Shown piece after piece: positions 20,399-30,392 of a DNA stretch of 64,000 nt. Below the pieces are notes generated by a model, which saw only the letters and a list, made by a program, of their open reading frames with translations, made no database searches and was not told the origin of the DNA. Every line of letters begins with the position of its first letter. Position 1 is the first letter of the stretch. A program made the translations under genes and the position numbers. This DNA is from Glaciimonas immobilis (GTDB lineage Bacteria; Pseudomonadota; Gammaproteobacteria; Burkholderiales; Burkholderiaceae_D). The stretch is from assembly GCF_011947285.1 (NCBI RefSeq), contig NZ_JAAOZT010000002.1, forward strand, positions 844,766-908,765, in the 5' to 3' direction.

Positions 20399-21718
20399 TT
20401 GGTGCCTGAAGGCATTGCGGAATACCTCATACAGCACGAAGGAAATATCCAAAAATTATCGATGTATGAGCGTCGTTTAATACTTTCAGAGGCACTAGCG
20501 CAAAATTTAAAATTAGGAGAAAATTCCCCCCTATCTAATTACAGCCCGTCCCGCAGCGACCCGGTTTCCCACTCCATGCGTCGTGCTGAAAATGTGTTCG
20601 AAGAGCGCTATGGAAATCCTTGAATCTAAAGATATGTATAACACTCCCCTCTTGGTTACCGCGATGCAAACCGGAGTGGACGCCAATGCGATCGCTGTCT
20701 CTCTCGATATATTAAAGGAAGCCTCGGTCCAAAATTTGATATCGGCACTAAATCTTACGCAAATTTTGAATAGCAAAAATGCTGGTTTATCCGCTTTCAA
20801 CATCGCTATCGGGCGTGGGGACGCGCTACAAGTTAACATGTAAATCGAAAAAGTGTTGGCGCTTGGGCAGGGGGAACGTCCACTTTTGACCCCAGCACAG
20901 ATTTTTGATTGTCTGGCTGGGGTTTCAGACGAAGGCAAGTGCGCTTTGGCAAAAGCATACGGTGAAGGCCACGCAGAACTAAGGCGTATTTTTTGCGAGG
21001 CACTATTGGATGAAAATAAATCGCATGCCCTCACGCCGTTACAACGATTTCGACTTTTATTTGGCACCTGCACCAATCGCACATCTGCTGCGAGCAACGC
21101 ATTTTTGGAAGGACAGGCTGGTCCGATGCAGGTGTTTTGCGACATTTTTCTTAATGAAGATAACCCGACTTCTTAAACAGTGACGAGCGCACGCAATTTT
21201 TAATGGGGGCGTTAAATGAGCGTACACCTTTCATACTATTGTTAACGGTCGGAGCAAGAGCGGGATTTTCCAGTCCGATTCGGGTATTTTGCAGTGTACT
21301 TGTCCGTCAGGCAGAACAAAAAAACTCACGTCGCAAGCAACTTTTAAAATTCTGTCCGGCAAAGGGAGCGACGGGTCCAGCGCTTTACGAGGCGCTCTGG
21401 AAGCCAGGGCAATGGAGACAGTGAAGATATTGGCCGAGGTTTTTTTACAGTTGTATAAAGGCGATATTTTTGACGCTGATCAGGTTAGGAAATATCTATG
21501 CGACGGGATTGAATATTGCCGAAGCGAAGAGAAGCAGGTACACGATTTTGACCAATTGAAGTCGACGCATTCCGTGAGGTGGTAGACGCTTGGGATGCCT
21601 TGTCAAGCGCTTGATTAAAGAGGCGTCAACATCACTTATTGAGGACGATTTTGTAGGTGCTGTAAATACTATAAAACCCTCTAGCTCCGAACCTGAAAAC
21701 CCTATTGCTTTGGATTAA
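20399..21718 (+). pseudogene. Decayed helical-repeat protein gene
   Basis: Five successive plus-strand fragments form one broken gene. Frame changes occur near 20610, 21176-21182, 21330-21400 and 21560-21608, and there is an in-frame TAA at 20841 with coding continuing on both sides. The last piece ends EPENPIALD at 21718. The readable parts contain a repeat of roughly 45 residues, for example LTPAQIFDCLAG...LRRIFCEALLDEN followed by LTPLQRFRLLFG...MQVFCDIFLNEDN, and a segment NAGLSAFNIAIGRGD that recalls ankyrin repeats. Original function unknown; an exported effector-type repeat protein is possible but unproven. A non-AUG first codon (TTG, 20399) is the best visible start. Confidence 0.65.
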
Positions 21719-21736
21719 ATGGTTTCAGATGGCGGC

Positions 21737-21783
21737 CCGGCATTTTGAACTATAAAGTTGAACGTTATAGTTCAAAATGCCGG
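21737..21783. repeat. Perfect 19-bp inverted repeat with 9-base loop
   Basis: CCGGCATTTTGAACTATAA is followed after nine bases by its exact reverse complement. It lies 18 bases after the end of the decayed repeat-protein gene. No T-run follows, so it is an unusually long perfect hairpin rather than a standard terminator. It may be a small mobile-element end pair or a regulatory hairpin. Confidence 0.9.
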
Positions 21784-21823
21784 TAGAGTTATAAGTCGAA
21801 TCTCAGTACAAAAGTTAGCAGGT

Positions 21824-21859
21824 GCAAGAATTGAGGCAAGAATTGAGGCAAGAATTGAG
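21824..21859. repeat. Three tandem copies of a 12-bp unit
   Basis: GCAAGAATTGAG is repeated three times head to tail without mismatch, directly upstream of selO. It could be replication slippage or a regulator-binding array. Confidence 0.9.
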
Positions 21860-21934
21860 AATGGTTGAAAACGACATCCGCGATCTCTGTCAAAATACGG
21901 CATGAAACCACATTTTGACCACGAAGGAACCTGC

Positions 21935-23437
21935 ATGTCTGACTCAACGGTAAACACTAGAAAAGAAGCATTTATCGACCTTTCTGTTAGTAACGGATTT
22001 GCAGCATTACCGTCGAATTTTTATACGAGACTGATGCCGACGCCGGTGCCCGCGCCCTATCTGGTTGACGCGAATCCTGCAGCAGGCGCTATGATTGGCC
22101 TTAATCACGCTGCGTTTTCCTCAAAAGAATTTATTGAAACTTTTTCCGGCAATCAACTGCTGGATGACTCACAACCACTGGCTGCGGTGTACTCGGGCCA
22201 TCAATTTGGACAATGGGCAGGGCAGTTAGGCGACGGACGGGCGATATTGTTGGGCGATACACCCGCACAAGACGGCAGTGCTGGTCGCATCGAACTACAA
22301 CTAAAAGGTGCAGGGGCAACGCCTTACTCGCGCATGGGTGATGGTCGTGCGGTATTGCGTTCATCAATTCGCGAGTATCTATGCTCGGAAGCCATGGCCG
22401 CGCTCCACATTCCGACATCGCGTGCTTTAAGTGTTATCGGCTCCGATCAATTTATTATGCGAGAAACGCCAGAAACGACCGCTGTGGTGACGCGGCTAGC
22501 GCCAAGTTTCGTGCGCTTTGGCTCATTTGAACATTGGTTTTATAACAAGCAATATGACTCACTAAGAATTTTGGCCGACTATGTGATTGCGCAATTTTAT
22601 CCAGAACTAGTGGCCAGCGAAAATCGCTACCACGACTTGTTGGTCGAAGTGACCAAGCGCACCGCGCACCTTATAGCGCAATGGCAGGCAGTCGGATTTA
22701 TGCATGGCGTTATGAATACCGATAATATGTCGATCCTGGGCCTTACATTAGACTACGGTCCGTTCGGATTTATGGAGGCCTACGATCCTCGTCATATCTG
22801 TAATCACACCGATCAACAAGGACGCTATGCTTATAATATGCAACCGCAAATTGGCCATTGGAACTGTTACGCCTTAGGCCAGACTTTATTGCCATTAATT
22901 GGCAGCGTCGAAGAGACCGAAGATGCACTGAAAGATTATCAACTTCAATACACACAAAAGTTTGATGAATTAATGCATGCAAAGCTAGGCCTATGCACTG
23001 CTCAAGCGGAAGACGCCAAGTTATTCGATACGTTGTTTGCGTTAATGCAAGCTAACCATACTGATTTCACCCTATTCTTTCGTAAGCTAGGCGAGTTAAA
23101 ATGTGCGCGTCCAGAAACCGATGCGATATTACGGGATCTATTTATAGACCGCGCCGGTTTTGACGCTTGGGCGATACAATATAGAATCCGATTGATAGCC
23201 GAAAATAGCCAGGACGAGATTCGTCGCCTTGAAATGCACCAAACCAACCCCAAATATATTCTGCGTAATTATTTGGCGCAGGTGGCTATCGAAAAAGCAC
23301 AGAACAAAGATTACTCCGAAGTCGGAAAGTTACTGCACATTTTACAGCGGCCATTTGATGAGCAGCCTGAGCATGAGCATTATGCTGCGCTGCCGCCAGA
23401 TTGGGCAAACGGACTGGAAGTGAGTTGTTCTTCATAA
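21935..23437 (+). CDS. selO: Protein adenylyltransferase SelO (YdiU)
   Basis: Pseudokinase-fold enzyme that transfers AMP from ATP to Ser/Thr/Tyr of proteins, linked to redox stress. The inverted active-site landmarks are present: SGHQFGQWAGQLGDGRA, the RMGDGRAVLRSSIREYL helix, and GVMNTDNMSILGLTLDYGP with the metal-binding Asn and Asp. The C-terminal redox residue is Cys (EVSCSS), where eukaryotic SelO has selenocysteine. The ATG at 21935 (500 residues) has an AAGGAA upstream; an ATG 11 codons earlier is possible. msrB, another redox-repair gene, follows 139 bp downstream. Confidence 0.96.
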   Translation: MSDSTVNTRKEAFIDLSVSNGFAALPSNFYTRLMPTPVPAPYLVDANPAAGAMIGLNHAAFSSKEFIETFSGNQLLDDSQPLAAVYSGHQFGQWAGQLGDGRAILLGDTPAQDGSAGRIELQLKGAGATPYSRMGDGRAVLRSSIREYLCSEAMAALHIPTSRALSVIGSDQFIMRETPETTAVVTRLAPSFVRFGSFEHWFYNKQYDSLRILADYVIAQFYPELVASENRYHDLLVEVTKRTAHLIAQWQAVGFMHGVMNTDNMSILGLTLDYGPFGFMEAYDPRHICNHTDQQGRYAYNMQPQIGHWNCYALGQTLLPLIGSVEETEDALKDYQLQYTQKFDELMHAKLGLCTAQAEDAKLFDTLFALMQANHTDFTLFFRKLGELKCARPETDAILRDLFIDRAGFDAWAIQYRIRLIAENSQDEIRRLEMHQTNPKYILRNYLAQVAIEKAQNKDYSEVGKLLHILQRPFDEQPEHEHYAALPPDWANGLEVSCSS

Positions 23438-23576
23438 ACATATATTTGTTTAGCAGGTGTACACGATAACGGAGTGAGCAAATTGGTTTCCTTGCATTAA
23501 GGCAAGTGGAAAAGAAAGCGCTCATACATTCTCACAGAGACATTCAAAAACTATCCGGTAAAAATAGGAGAACACC

Positions 23577-23975
23577 ATGGGTAATACGAAAGTCACCAAG
23601 ACCGAATCAGAATGGCGTGCGGCACTAGAACCGATGGAATACGAAGTCACGCGCAAGGCAGCGACCGAGCGCGCGTTTTCGGGAAAGTTCTGGGATCATC
23701 ATGATCATGGCATTTATACGTGCATCTGCTGCGATACGCCCCTATTTGAATCCGATGCTAAATTCGATTCCGGTTGCGGTTGGCCAAGTTATTTCAAAGC
23801 CATTAATGCAGCAAATGTCCGCGAACGGATTGACCGCGCTCATGGGATGACCCGTACCGAAATTTTATGCAACGTATGCGACGCGCATCTTGGGCACGTA
23901 TTTCCTGACGGCCCTCCGCCTACCGGTTTAAGATATTGCATTAACTCCGCCTCGCTCAGATTTGATCCAGCATGA
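23577..23975 (+). CDS. msrB: Peptide-methionine (R)-S-oxide reductase
   Basis: Reduces the R-isomer of methionine sulfoxide in proteins. The 132-residue protein has the family signatures SGCGWPSY and [21 protein letters not shown], with the catalytic Cys in RYCIN. Two CxxC pairs (CICC and CNVC) bind structural zinc. ATAGGAG precedes the ATG. It likely forms an oxidative-stress pair with selO. Confidence 0.97.
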   Translation: MGNTKVTKTESEWRAALEPMEYEVTRKAATERAFSGKFWDHHDHGIYTCICCDTPLFESDAKFDSGCGWPSYFKAINAANVRERIDRAHGMTRTEILCNVCDAHLGHVFPDGPPPTGLRYCINSASLRFDPA

Positions 23976-24076
23976 TTCATTGAAGTGCAATTAAGTTACG
24001 CTTTTAAGTTTATTTGATCACGTCGCGCAACTGCGTTTGTCTGAGCAAGCTCCGCACAATTACGAAAGTAAAGTCC

Positions 24077-24697
24077 ATGAAGTTTTTGTTTGACCTATTT
24101 CCGGTAATACTTTTTTTCGGTATTTTTAAGTGGGGCGAAGGCCATACCGACGCCGCGCAAGCTTTCGTCTCCCAATATTTATCTGGTTTTGTGTCAGGCG
24201 GCGTCGTTACCGCAGCGCAAGCACCAATAATATTGGCGACGGCTGTGGCCATAGTCGCCACACTGGTCCAGATCGGTTATTTGCTAAGCCGACGTAAAAA
24301 AGTAGATCCCATGCTCTGGGTCTCCCTGATAATTATTACAGTTTTTGGCGGCGCAACTATTTACTTCCATAATGATGCGTTTATAAAATGGAAGCCTACC
24401 GTTTTGTATTGGTGTTTTGCGGCAGCACTTCTGGGTAGTCAGTTGATAATGAAAAAGAACTTGATTCGTACAATGATGGAAAAACAGATGGCCTTGCCAG
24501 AGCCAATCTGGGCCAAAGTCGGCTTCGCATGGAGCGCTTTTTTTATTTTCATGGGGCTACTAAATTTATATGTCGCGTTTAATTTCTCTCTCAATACATG
24601 GGTAAATTTCAAACTGTTTGGGGGCATGGGATTAATGTTTGCGTTTGTGATTGGTCAGAGTCTTTTTCTCTCCAAACACATCAAGGAGCCTAAATGA
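24077..24697 (+). CDS. yciB: Septation protein A / inner membrane protein YciB
   Basis: Polytopic inner-membrane protein affecting cell division and envelope synthesis. The start is the ATG at 24077, beginning [19 protein letters not shown] as in the family, giving 206 residues with five or six hydrophobic helices and conserved [12 protein letters not shown] and NLYVAFNFS segments. The upstream frame to 24014 is not family-like. Its TGA overlaps the start of the next gene (ATGA), so yciB and the bolA-like gene are translationally coupled. Confidence 0.95.
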   Translation: MKFLFDLFPVILFFGIFKWGEGHTDAAQAFVSQYLSGFVSGGVVTAAQAPIILATAVAIVATLVQIGYLLSRRKKVDPMLWVSLIIITVFGGATIYFHNDAFIKWKPTVLYWCFAAALLGSQLIMKKNLIRTMMEKQMALPEPIWAKVGFAWSAFFIFMGLLNLYVAFNFSLNTWVNFKLFGGMGLMFAFVIGQSLFLSKHIKEPK

Positions 24698-24963
24698 TGT
24701 CGCAACTAGAGGAAATTCGGGAGAGGTTGCTTGCAACTTTTTTGCCGACGGAATGTCTACTGGAGGATGAATCGGCTATGCATGTGGGGCATGCCGGGGC
24801 GGCATCGGGCGGTAGTCATTACAGACTTAGGTTAATTTCGACGGTTTTTGAAGGGAAAAATCGTATAAGTCGCCATCGTCTGGTGTATGATTGTTTAGAT
24901 GACATGATGCAACATAAAATTCATGCCTTGGCGATTACTGCGTTGGCGCCATCGGAGTGTTGA
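24694..24963 (+). CDS. BolA family protein
   Basis: Small protein of the BolA/IbaG family (DNA binding and/or Fe-S handling with monothiol glutaredoxins). The 89 residues contain the family pattern MHVGHAGA...[29 protein letters not shown]. The His in SRHRLVY is the usual conserved histidine. It overlaps yciB by four bases, a common pairing in betaproteobacteria. Confidence 0.93.
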   Translation: MMSQLEEIRERLLATFLPTECLLEDESAMHVGHAGAASGGSHYRLRLISTVFEGKNRISRHRLVYDCLDDMMQHKIHALAITALAPSEC

Positions 24964-25090
24964 ACTCTTTAAAACGCAAAACTGTAATCCTTGATGAAGT
25001 TTAGTTACATATCAATTAAAACATTCTTCTATTTCTCGCTATATTCTGTTTTATTCTTTAACAACTCCCCATACTATTTAGGATTTGAAT

Positions 25091-25873
25091 ATGACTTTTA
25101 AACCTGCTCACTTGCTGGTGGTACTTTTTGCTGCAGCCGCGTTACCCGCTTTTGCCCAGAACCTCGCCGTGGTTAATGGCAAGGCGATTCCCTCTTCCCG
25201 CGCCGACCTGATGATTTCACAAATGGCTGCGCAAGGTAACGGCCAGCCCGACTCTCCGCAATTGCGCGCAATGGTTAAAGAAGAGCTAATTAATCGCGAA
25301 GTATTAATTCAGCAAGCTGAAAAACAAGGCCTTGGGAACTCAGCAGATGTTAAGGCGCAAATCGATATCGCTCGTCAGTCAATCCTGATCCGCGCATTGG
25401 TAGCGGATTACGTTAAAAAGAATCCAGTCAGCGATGCAGACATTAAAGCAGAATACGATAAGTTCAAAGCGTCAGCTGGCGACAAGGAATATCATGCGCG
25501 TCACATTCTGGTAGAAAACGAAGCGGACGCAAAAACCATTATCACCAAACTAAAAGCCGGTGCAAAGTTCGAAGATCTGGCCAAACAATCCAAAGATCCA
25601 GGATCTGCAGCTAATGGCGGCGATCTAGGCTGGGCAACCCCGGTTTCTTTCGTTAAGCCATTTTCTGACGCACTGATCGCGTTGAAGCCTGGCCAGTACA
25701 CTGAAACACCGATTAAGACACAATTCGGCTATCACGTGATCCAACTGGAAGAGTCACGTCCAGCCAAGATTCCTGCCATGGCTGAAGTCAAACCGCAAAT
25801 CACTGAAGCGCTACAACAGAAAAAACTGCAAGCATATCAACAAGAGTTGCGCGCAAAAGCAAAGATTCAATAA
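25091..25873 (+). CDS. Periplasmic parvulin-type peptidyl-prolyl isomerase
   Basis: Folding factor for exported proteins. Residues 1-22 are a signal peptide ending LPAFAQ. A SurA-like N-terminal helical domain (about 25-130) follows, then a rotamase (parvulin) domain at about 133-235 with HARHILVENEADAK, GGDLGWATP and GYHVIQLEE. The 260-residue length matches PrsA/PpiC-like proteins. The ATG at 25091 with AGGA upstream is chosen over the TTG two codons earlier. A terminator follows 70 bp downstream. Confidence 0.95.
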   Translation: MTFKPAHLLVVLFAAAALPAFAQNLAVVNGKAIPSSRADLMISQMAAQGNGQPDSPQLRAMVKEELINREVLIQQAEKQGLGNSADVKAQIDIARQSILIRALVADYVKKNPVSDADIKAEYDKFKASAGDKEYHARHILVENEADAKTIITKLKAGAKFEDLAKQSKDPGSAANGGDLGWATPVSFVKPFSDALIALKPGQYTETPIKTQFGYHVIQLEESRPAKIPAMAEVKPQITEALQQKKLQAYQQELRAKAKIQ

Positions 25874-25943
25874 TCTTTATCGTCTGAATCCGTTTACATA
25901 GCGACGTTGCTTATTATTACTAAATTGCGCGTCGTTGTGTAAT

Positions 25944-25972
25944 AAAAAAAACGCTCTAGGGAGCGTTTTTTT
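25944..25972 (+). terminator. Bidirectional rho-independent terminator
   Basis: A-run, ACGCTC, three-base loop, GAGCGT, T-run. It separates the parvulin gene from the convergent lipoprotein gene. Confidence 0.93.
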
Positions 25973-26135
25973 ATGGGTATTGTTTATGAGCGAACAGCTT
26001 ATTCGGAATGAAATATCACTTGCCGATATATTCCGAGAGATGGCTGCCGAGGTAGCACTATTATAGTTCCTTCATCTACCAAATCACTACTTTCAACATG
26101 GCATTTCACACCGACTTTTGATTGCACGGCTCGAG

Positions 26136-26840
26136 TTACTGCGGAGCCCGGGAATTAAGCGCAGGCTGATATGTAACGCGCAGACGAAAGTTACTGTACC
26201 AACTTACCTTCGCATTGTTATCTCGCGGTGGTGTTTGTATTGAAAACTCTGGGCGAGGGCCTTTCAGAACAAACCCGAAATTATTGCGACTCATCGTTAC
26301 CCAATCACCCACTTGCTCAGACACTCTGACCTTAATAGTTTCTCCCACCGGCAATCGCGTATGGTTATCGCAGAGCATCGGGGACGCATAAATTTCCGTA
26401 GACATACAAAGTTTGTTTGCATAGGAAATCGGTACCTCTGTGGCGATTAATCTGCCATCGTCGCGGGATACAGACCTGATCGTATCAAGCAATAATTCCG
26501 CATTGGTAATGCTGTCGAACTGGCTGACGTCAAATTTTACTCCGCCTTTGAATGTGGACACGCGCACATCATCGCAAGCAAAAGGTACCTTGCCACCCTT
26601 AAAAAAATCATCGTACCCGACCATGACCGTTGGCGGTGCTGAAGAAAAAGTCGATACGGGAGTCACGCCTTCTTTGTCGCAAAAACCGAAAGATCCGCTG
26701 ACAACTGACGTACCCGTTGTAACCAGCAGCGGTTTTAGTTCAACAGTTTTTAGGGTACCGGGCGCGCATCCAGATAGGAGCATGATCAGCAAGATATTCC
26801 CGAATGCGTTAAATATCCACGTTATTGAAAAATATTTCAT
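26136..26840 (-). CDS. Putative lipoprotein of unknown function
   Basis: The 234-residue protein has an N-terminal hydrophobic signal (about 6-23) ending in the lipobox LLSGC, so it should be lipid-anchored in the envelope. The mature part has several paired cysteines (for example FGFCDKE and PFACDD), likely disulfides, and beta-rich sequence ending VSWYSNFRLRVTYQP. No known domain is recognised. AGAAG precedes the ATG. It is isolated between a terminator and a long gene-free stretch. Confidence 0.75.
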   Translation of the reverse strand: MKYFSITWIFNAFGNILLIMLLSGCAPGTLKTVELKPLLVTTGTSVVSGSFGFCDKEGVTPVSTFSSAPPTVMVGYDDFFKGGKVPFACDDVRVSTFKGGVKFDVSQFDSITNAELLLDTIRSVSRDDGRLIATEVPISYANKLCMSTEIYASPMLCDNHTRLPVGETIKVRVSEQVGDWVTMSRNNFGFVLKGPRPEFSIQTPPRDNNAKVSWYSNFRLRVTYQPALNSRAPQ

Positions 26841-27951
26841 TCTTCTAAGCCCCGTTTTTGGTTAAATTTGTTAACGCTGATCTCGGTTACCCGGAGATTC
26901 ACTGTTTTATCCCCACTACCACAAACCCCCGGTGAGCGAATAAACAGGTCTGCTTTCACAATTTTTCAGCCGCATCTTGGCATAGTATTGACCGTTAAAT
27001 CTGTCGCAATCTTTCATTCGCAACGGGCAACCCTTTTTCGATCAATGCAAGTATGTCCTGATAGATATTCGATAAATATTATCGGTGCTTCACAGCAGAC
27101 CCCTTAGAATAGTGAATTATTATCAAATAAGCTAGTCAAAAATACAATAAATGGCTGACTTTGTAATAGAGACCCTGCTTTTTAGCAGCAGAATAATTAT
27201 TGCCGAAACGACATCCAAATATTTTCTGGCTTCGTGGAGAAATCCCCTTTCAGCGTTGAAACGCAGCCATCTTTACTGCTGTCAAGGACGGCAATAGGGG
27301 CGCGTGGGACCTAGTTAGCGCCTCCTTGCGTGCTACGCTGTGCGCGCTCTAGGCCGAACCGCTCAATGTGGGTCATCCAGTTTGTACTGAATAAGACCGC
27401 GGTCTCCGGACCATCAGCCAGTTGGGAAGGCATAGCCGTGTAGCGCATCTCTATTTGCGGGCCCGGGTTTTGGACATGCACCGCGTGCGCCATGTCCTTT
27501 AAGCCAACAAGGTATTGCAAATTAATGCTTCATACTGTTCGCGGCTTGTGTCATTTTGCGACTTGCGATGGGTGACAATATTCATATGCTTGTGCAGCGG
27601 CGCAAAAGGCAAGCCTGCCGCCGATAACAAGGCGATTAAGTAACGCACCATGTTGAAGCCTTAGTTAAAAATGTGCAGTTATTTGCAGACATTCATGTCT
27701 GAGAGAGTTGTCATCTGAGGTCAAATCTTTTGCAAGCTCGTAAATTTGTCCGGCTCTATCAGGGCGGTCTGAAACGGTCGCGTGGCCCTCCTCCGGCATT
27801 TGATTAAGGTCCTTGTTAAGCGTTGAAAACGCTCCCTTAAGACTAAAGATAGCCGTCCGTAAAATTATTAACCGATTTTCTAAAGCGCTGATCGCTTAGG
27901 CGCGTGCTTAATGTATACTTCTCGGCTGACCAGCATAAGAGAGCCTTAGAC
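26841..27951. other. Long stretch without a supported gene
   Basis: About 1.1 kb with only short open frames. The best is 27311-27520 on the minus strand, starting MQYLVGLKDMAHAVHV; it could be the tail of a lost gene but matches nothing I recognise. The last 50 bases hold the promoter and leader of the H-NS-like gene. Confidence 0.4.
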
Positions 27952-28188
27952 ATGTCTACATATAGAGAACTACAAGAGCAAATTGAACAGTTGCGCCAGC
28001 AAGCCGAAGAAGTTCGTAAGGTCGAACTCGCAGACGTTATTCTTGAAATCAAAACCAAGATGCAGGAATATGGCATTACCGGGGCAGATTTGGGCCTCAT
28101 GGGCAAAAAGCGCGTGATGAAAACATCACCAGCACCGCTAGGCTCAAATGAACCAGAGCAGCCAGCATCGGAACACACCGAGATGTAA
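27952..28188 (+). CDS. Shortened H-NS family protein lacking the DNA-binding tail
   Basis: The 78-residue protein begins MSTYRELQEQIEQLRQQAEE, a coiled coil typical of the oligomerisation region of betaproteobacterial H-NS/BpH3-like proteins, followed by ILEIKTKMQEYGITGADLG. The usual C-terminal DNA-binding domain (consensus YRDP...TWSGRGRxPxW) is missing; instead there is KKRVMKTSPAPLG and an acidic tail. It may oligomerise with full H-NS and act as an antagonist, like H-NST-type proteins, or it may simply be a truncated paralogue. The ATG at 27952 is chosen over an upstream in-frame one at 27904. Confidence 0.75.
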   Translation: MSTYRELQEQIEQLRQQAEEVRKVELADVILEIKTKMQEYGITGADLGLMGKKRVMKTSPAPLGSNEPEQPASEHTEM

Positions 28189-28305
28189 GTTACGGAGGCG
28201 TCATAGATGCTTCATGGAATCGGGCGCAAGGTTGGACACTTATCATACAAAAATCAGCGCTAGCAAAGACTGTGCACCACTTGTACTTCTGCTCCTTGCT
28301 CCGCC

Positions 28306-28334
28306 AAAACCACGTTCATACACGTGGTTTTTTT
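28306..28334 (+). terminator. Rho-independent terminator after the H-NS-like gene
   Basis: AAAACCACGT, loop, ACGTGGTTTT and further T. The perfect stem and U-tract make this convincing. Confidence 0.92.
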
Positions 28335-28567
28335 ACGCCTTGCTCGCCTGAGCGACTATTACCAAAAATAGAAATCTTTTTTCTATAATCATCGTTCACA
28401 TCCCGTTAGCGCGGACAATCCGGCAACTTATGGCATCGTAAATAACCAGTCGCTCACTAACGTCACGATCATGTCACATAATTTAGGTAGGGTGCTGACG
28501 GAATCGCCGTGCTTATAGCCGCTGCAATGCCTTCATAAATTTTAACAAATAACATCACGGGTAAGAT

Positions 28568-29281
28568 ATGTACACCGACAACAAGCGACTGATTATTCTG
28601 GATGCCGATGGCACCACCATAGACGCATTTAACGCCATCGATAAGACCTTTGCGCGACATAATATGACGATCGGAGATGAAGAGAGTTTTCAGAAGCGGC
28701 GCCATATTTTTAAATATCTTGGTGGCTTACGAGACTTTCCTTCCAATATCAAAAAGCAGATAGGCAAGCAAAGCCGCAAACAAATCATCCAAACGCTTAC
28801 CGAGGTGTATCGTGAGGAAGCGCAACTCTATCCCCGTATAGCAGAACTCATTCAAACCTTGATCGCCGCACCGGATGTGATTGTCGGTCTGGTCACCCGC
28901 AACATCACCAACGAGCCCGAGGAGACGCTACGCTTGCTGTTTCGACGTCATGACATTGATCTTGATGCGCTGGATTTTTTTGCTCACATACCTGTACGCC
29001 AAGAAAAGACGGTACAATTCCGCGCCGCCCGAGAACACTTTAATATCAATCCTGCGCGCTGTTATATTTGCGGTGATGAGGAGAAGGATTTTCTTGCAGG
29101 GATTCAGTCCGGCATGCATCCGTTTATGGTGTCGTATGGCTTTGAAAGCCATAAGCGCCTCACGCGAAAATTCAAGGTGCCCGAAGAAATCATCTCCCAA
29201 ACGTCCGCAGAATTGCGCGAACGCGTACTGCATGGCCTTGGACTCAACCCGATTGGCCAGGCTTTGAAACCACCAAATTAA
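28568..29281 (+). CDS. HAD-superfamily hydrolase (putative phosphatase)
   Basis: Likely phosphatase on a small phosphorylated metabolite. Motif I is LILDADGTT-like (nucleophile Asp in ILDADGTTID), motif II is in VGLVTRNIT, and motif IV is CGDEEKDFLAG. The region between motifs I and II is a helical cap as in subfamily I. The 237-residue length is normal. Substrate cannot be predicted. It is convergent with the unknown gene that follows. Confidence 0.85.
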   Translation: MYTDNKRLIILDADGTTIDAFNAIDKTFARHNMTIGDEESFQKRRHIFKYLGGLRDFPSNIKKQIGKQSRKQIIQTLTEVYREEAQLYPRIAELIQTLIAAPDVIVGLVTRNITNEPEETLRLLFRRHDIDLDALDFFAHIPVRQEKTVQFRAAREHFNINPARCYICGDEEKDFLAGIQSGMHPFMVSYGFESHKRLTRKFKVPEEIISQTSAELRERVLHGLGLNPIGQALKPPN

Positions 29282-29302
29282 CGCCAAATGTGATCCTGGC
29301 TT

Positions 29303-29860
29303 TTATTTTAAAATAGTTTTTTGCAGCGATGCACTCACCATAATATCGTTTTGAAAAGCGGTAGATACCACGTCCGCGCCAAAGAAATTTTTGTTCAAAG
29401 CCAGCATTTCGGCCAGACGCCGATGGCCAGCCTCATCGTCCGGCATGCGCAGGATAACGGTCATGAATTGCGGGCGGGTATGCGAATTCGCCGACGCTGA
29501 AAAGGTAGGTACCAAAACAGCAGTTTGCACAGCGTCGCTTATAACCGGCGCAATCTCCCCGACAGACGGCATGTCTGTTACGGCATTTGCCTGCAACTCT
29601 TGCGTCAGTTCCTGCTCTAGAACAATCACCGTTGTGTGCGGTTCCGGCCATTTTTTTGCGCCACCGATCATCGCAGGAATCCCACCTGTCACTTCATATT
29701 CCGTGGCCGAAATTTGCTCATAGTGAAACGGCTCCCAGCCCTCCACATTAATATTTCGTTTGGCAACGCTCTCCATTGCCTTGGCCGGGCCGCGTCCACT
29801 GGCAAGCATGCCCACAGGAAGAAAATCTTCGCTGGTCGCTGGCGCTAATTTTTCACTCAT
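29303..29860 (-). CDS. Conserved hypothetical protein
   Basis: A 185-residue soluble protein without signal peptide or membrane segment; I recognise no domain. It has a mixed alpha/beta pattern with EVTGGIPAMIGGAKKWPEPH in the middle and a compact C-terminal half (RPQFMTVILRMPDDEAGHRR). It lies alone on the minus strand, convergent with the HAD gene and divergent from the ABM gene. Confidence 0.65.
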   Translation of the reverse strand: MSEKLAPATSEDFLPVGMLASGRGPAKAMESVAKRNINVEGWEPFHYEQISATEYEVTGGIPAMIGGAKKWPEPHTTVIVLEQELTQELQANAVTDMPSVGEIAPVISDAVQTAVLVPTFSASANSHTRPQFMTVILRMPDDEAGHRRLAEMLALNKNFFGADVVSTAFQNDIMVSASLQKTILK

Positions 29861-30011
29861 TACGGACTTTCTATATGATGGGCAATCGAAGGATTCTGCA
29901 ACGTTTGTATGAGTTGCCTGAACTGTTGCGCCTTGCTGAGTTTTACTTTATCTTTTTACTGTATCTTTGCTAGGCTGCCGATTATAAAGTATCAACCAAA
30001 TAGAGGAAAAC

Positions 30012-30302
30012 ATGTCCCAAATAGCCGTCATCTCCATCAACACTGCCAAACCTGGTCAGGAACAAAAAATGGAAGCCGCGATGCGTGCGTTGATTGCGCC
30101 AAGCCAGGCCGATCCGGGTTACCTTCAATATGACCTGCATCGCGACCTGGATGATCCGCGCACCTTCGTATTCTATGAGCGCTGGGAAAGTCGCGAATTG
30201 CTGCATCAGCACTTTAAAGCGCCGCACGTCGTCGCATGGATTGCCCAAGCTGGCGACCTGGTAGAGAGCAGCACCTTGCGGATCCTGGAAAGTTTAGGAT
30301 AA
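30012..30302 (+). CDS. Antibiotic biosynthesis monooxygenase (ABM) domain protein
   Basis: The 96-residue single-domain ferredoxin-like fold resembles YgiN-type quinol monooxygenases. Family markers are QEQKMEAAMRALIAPSQADPG, YLQYDLHRD, and FVFYERWESRELLHQHFKAPH. GAGGAAAAC precedes the ATG. Physiological substrate unknown; possibly a quinol or a reactive aldehyde-type product. Confidence 0.9.
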   Translation: MSQIAVISINTAKPGQEQKMEAAMRALIAPSQADPGYLQYDLHRDLDDPRTFVFYERWESRELLHQHFKAPHVVAWIAQAGDLVESSTLRILESLG

Positions 30303-30392
30303 CGCCTGAGATTTATTACTGGCGTCTCACCCTGCGGTTGCTAGAGCGGAGTGCGAAAAAGCATAACGCCTTCAGGCTTATCTTCTCATGCG

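Noticed and set aside
21737..21783. Reading the 19-bp hairpin as a CRISPR repeat or rho-independent terminator
   Set aside because: There is a single copy with no spacer array and no T-run after the stem.
27311..27520. 69-codon minus-strand frame in the long gap
   Set aside because: Protein-like composition, but no ribosome-binding site, promoter or family match.
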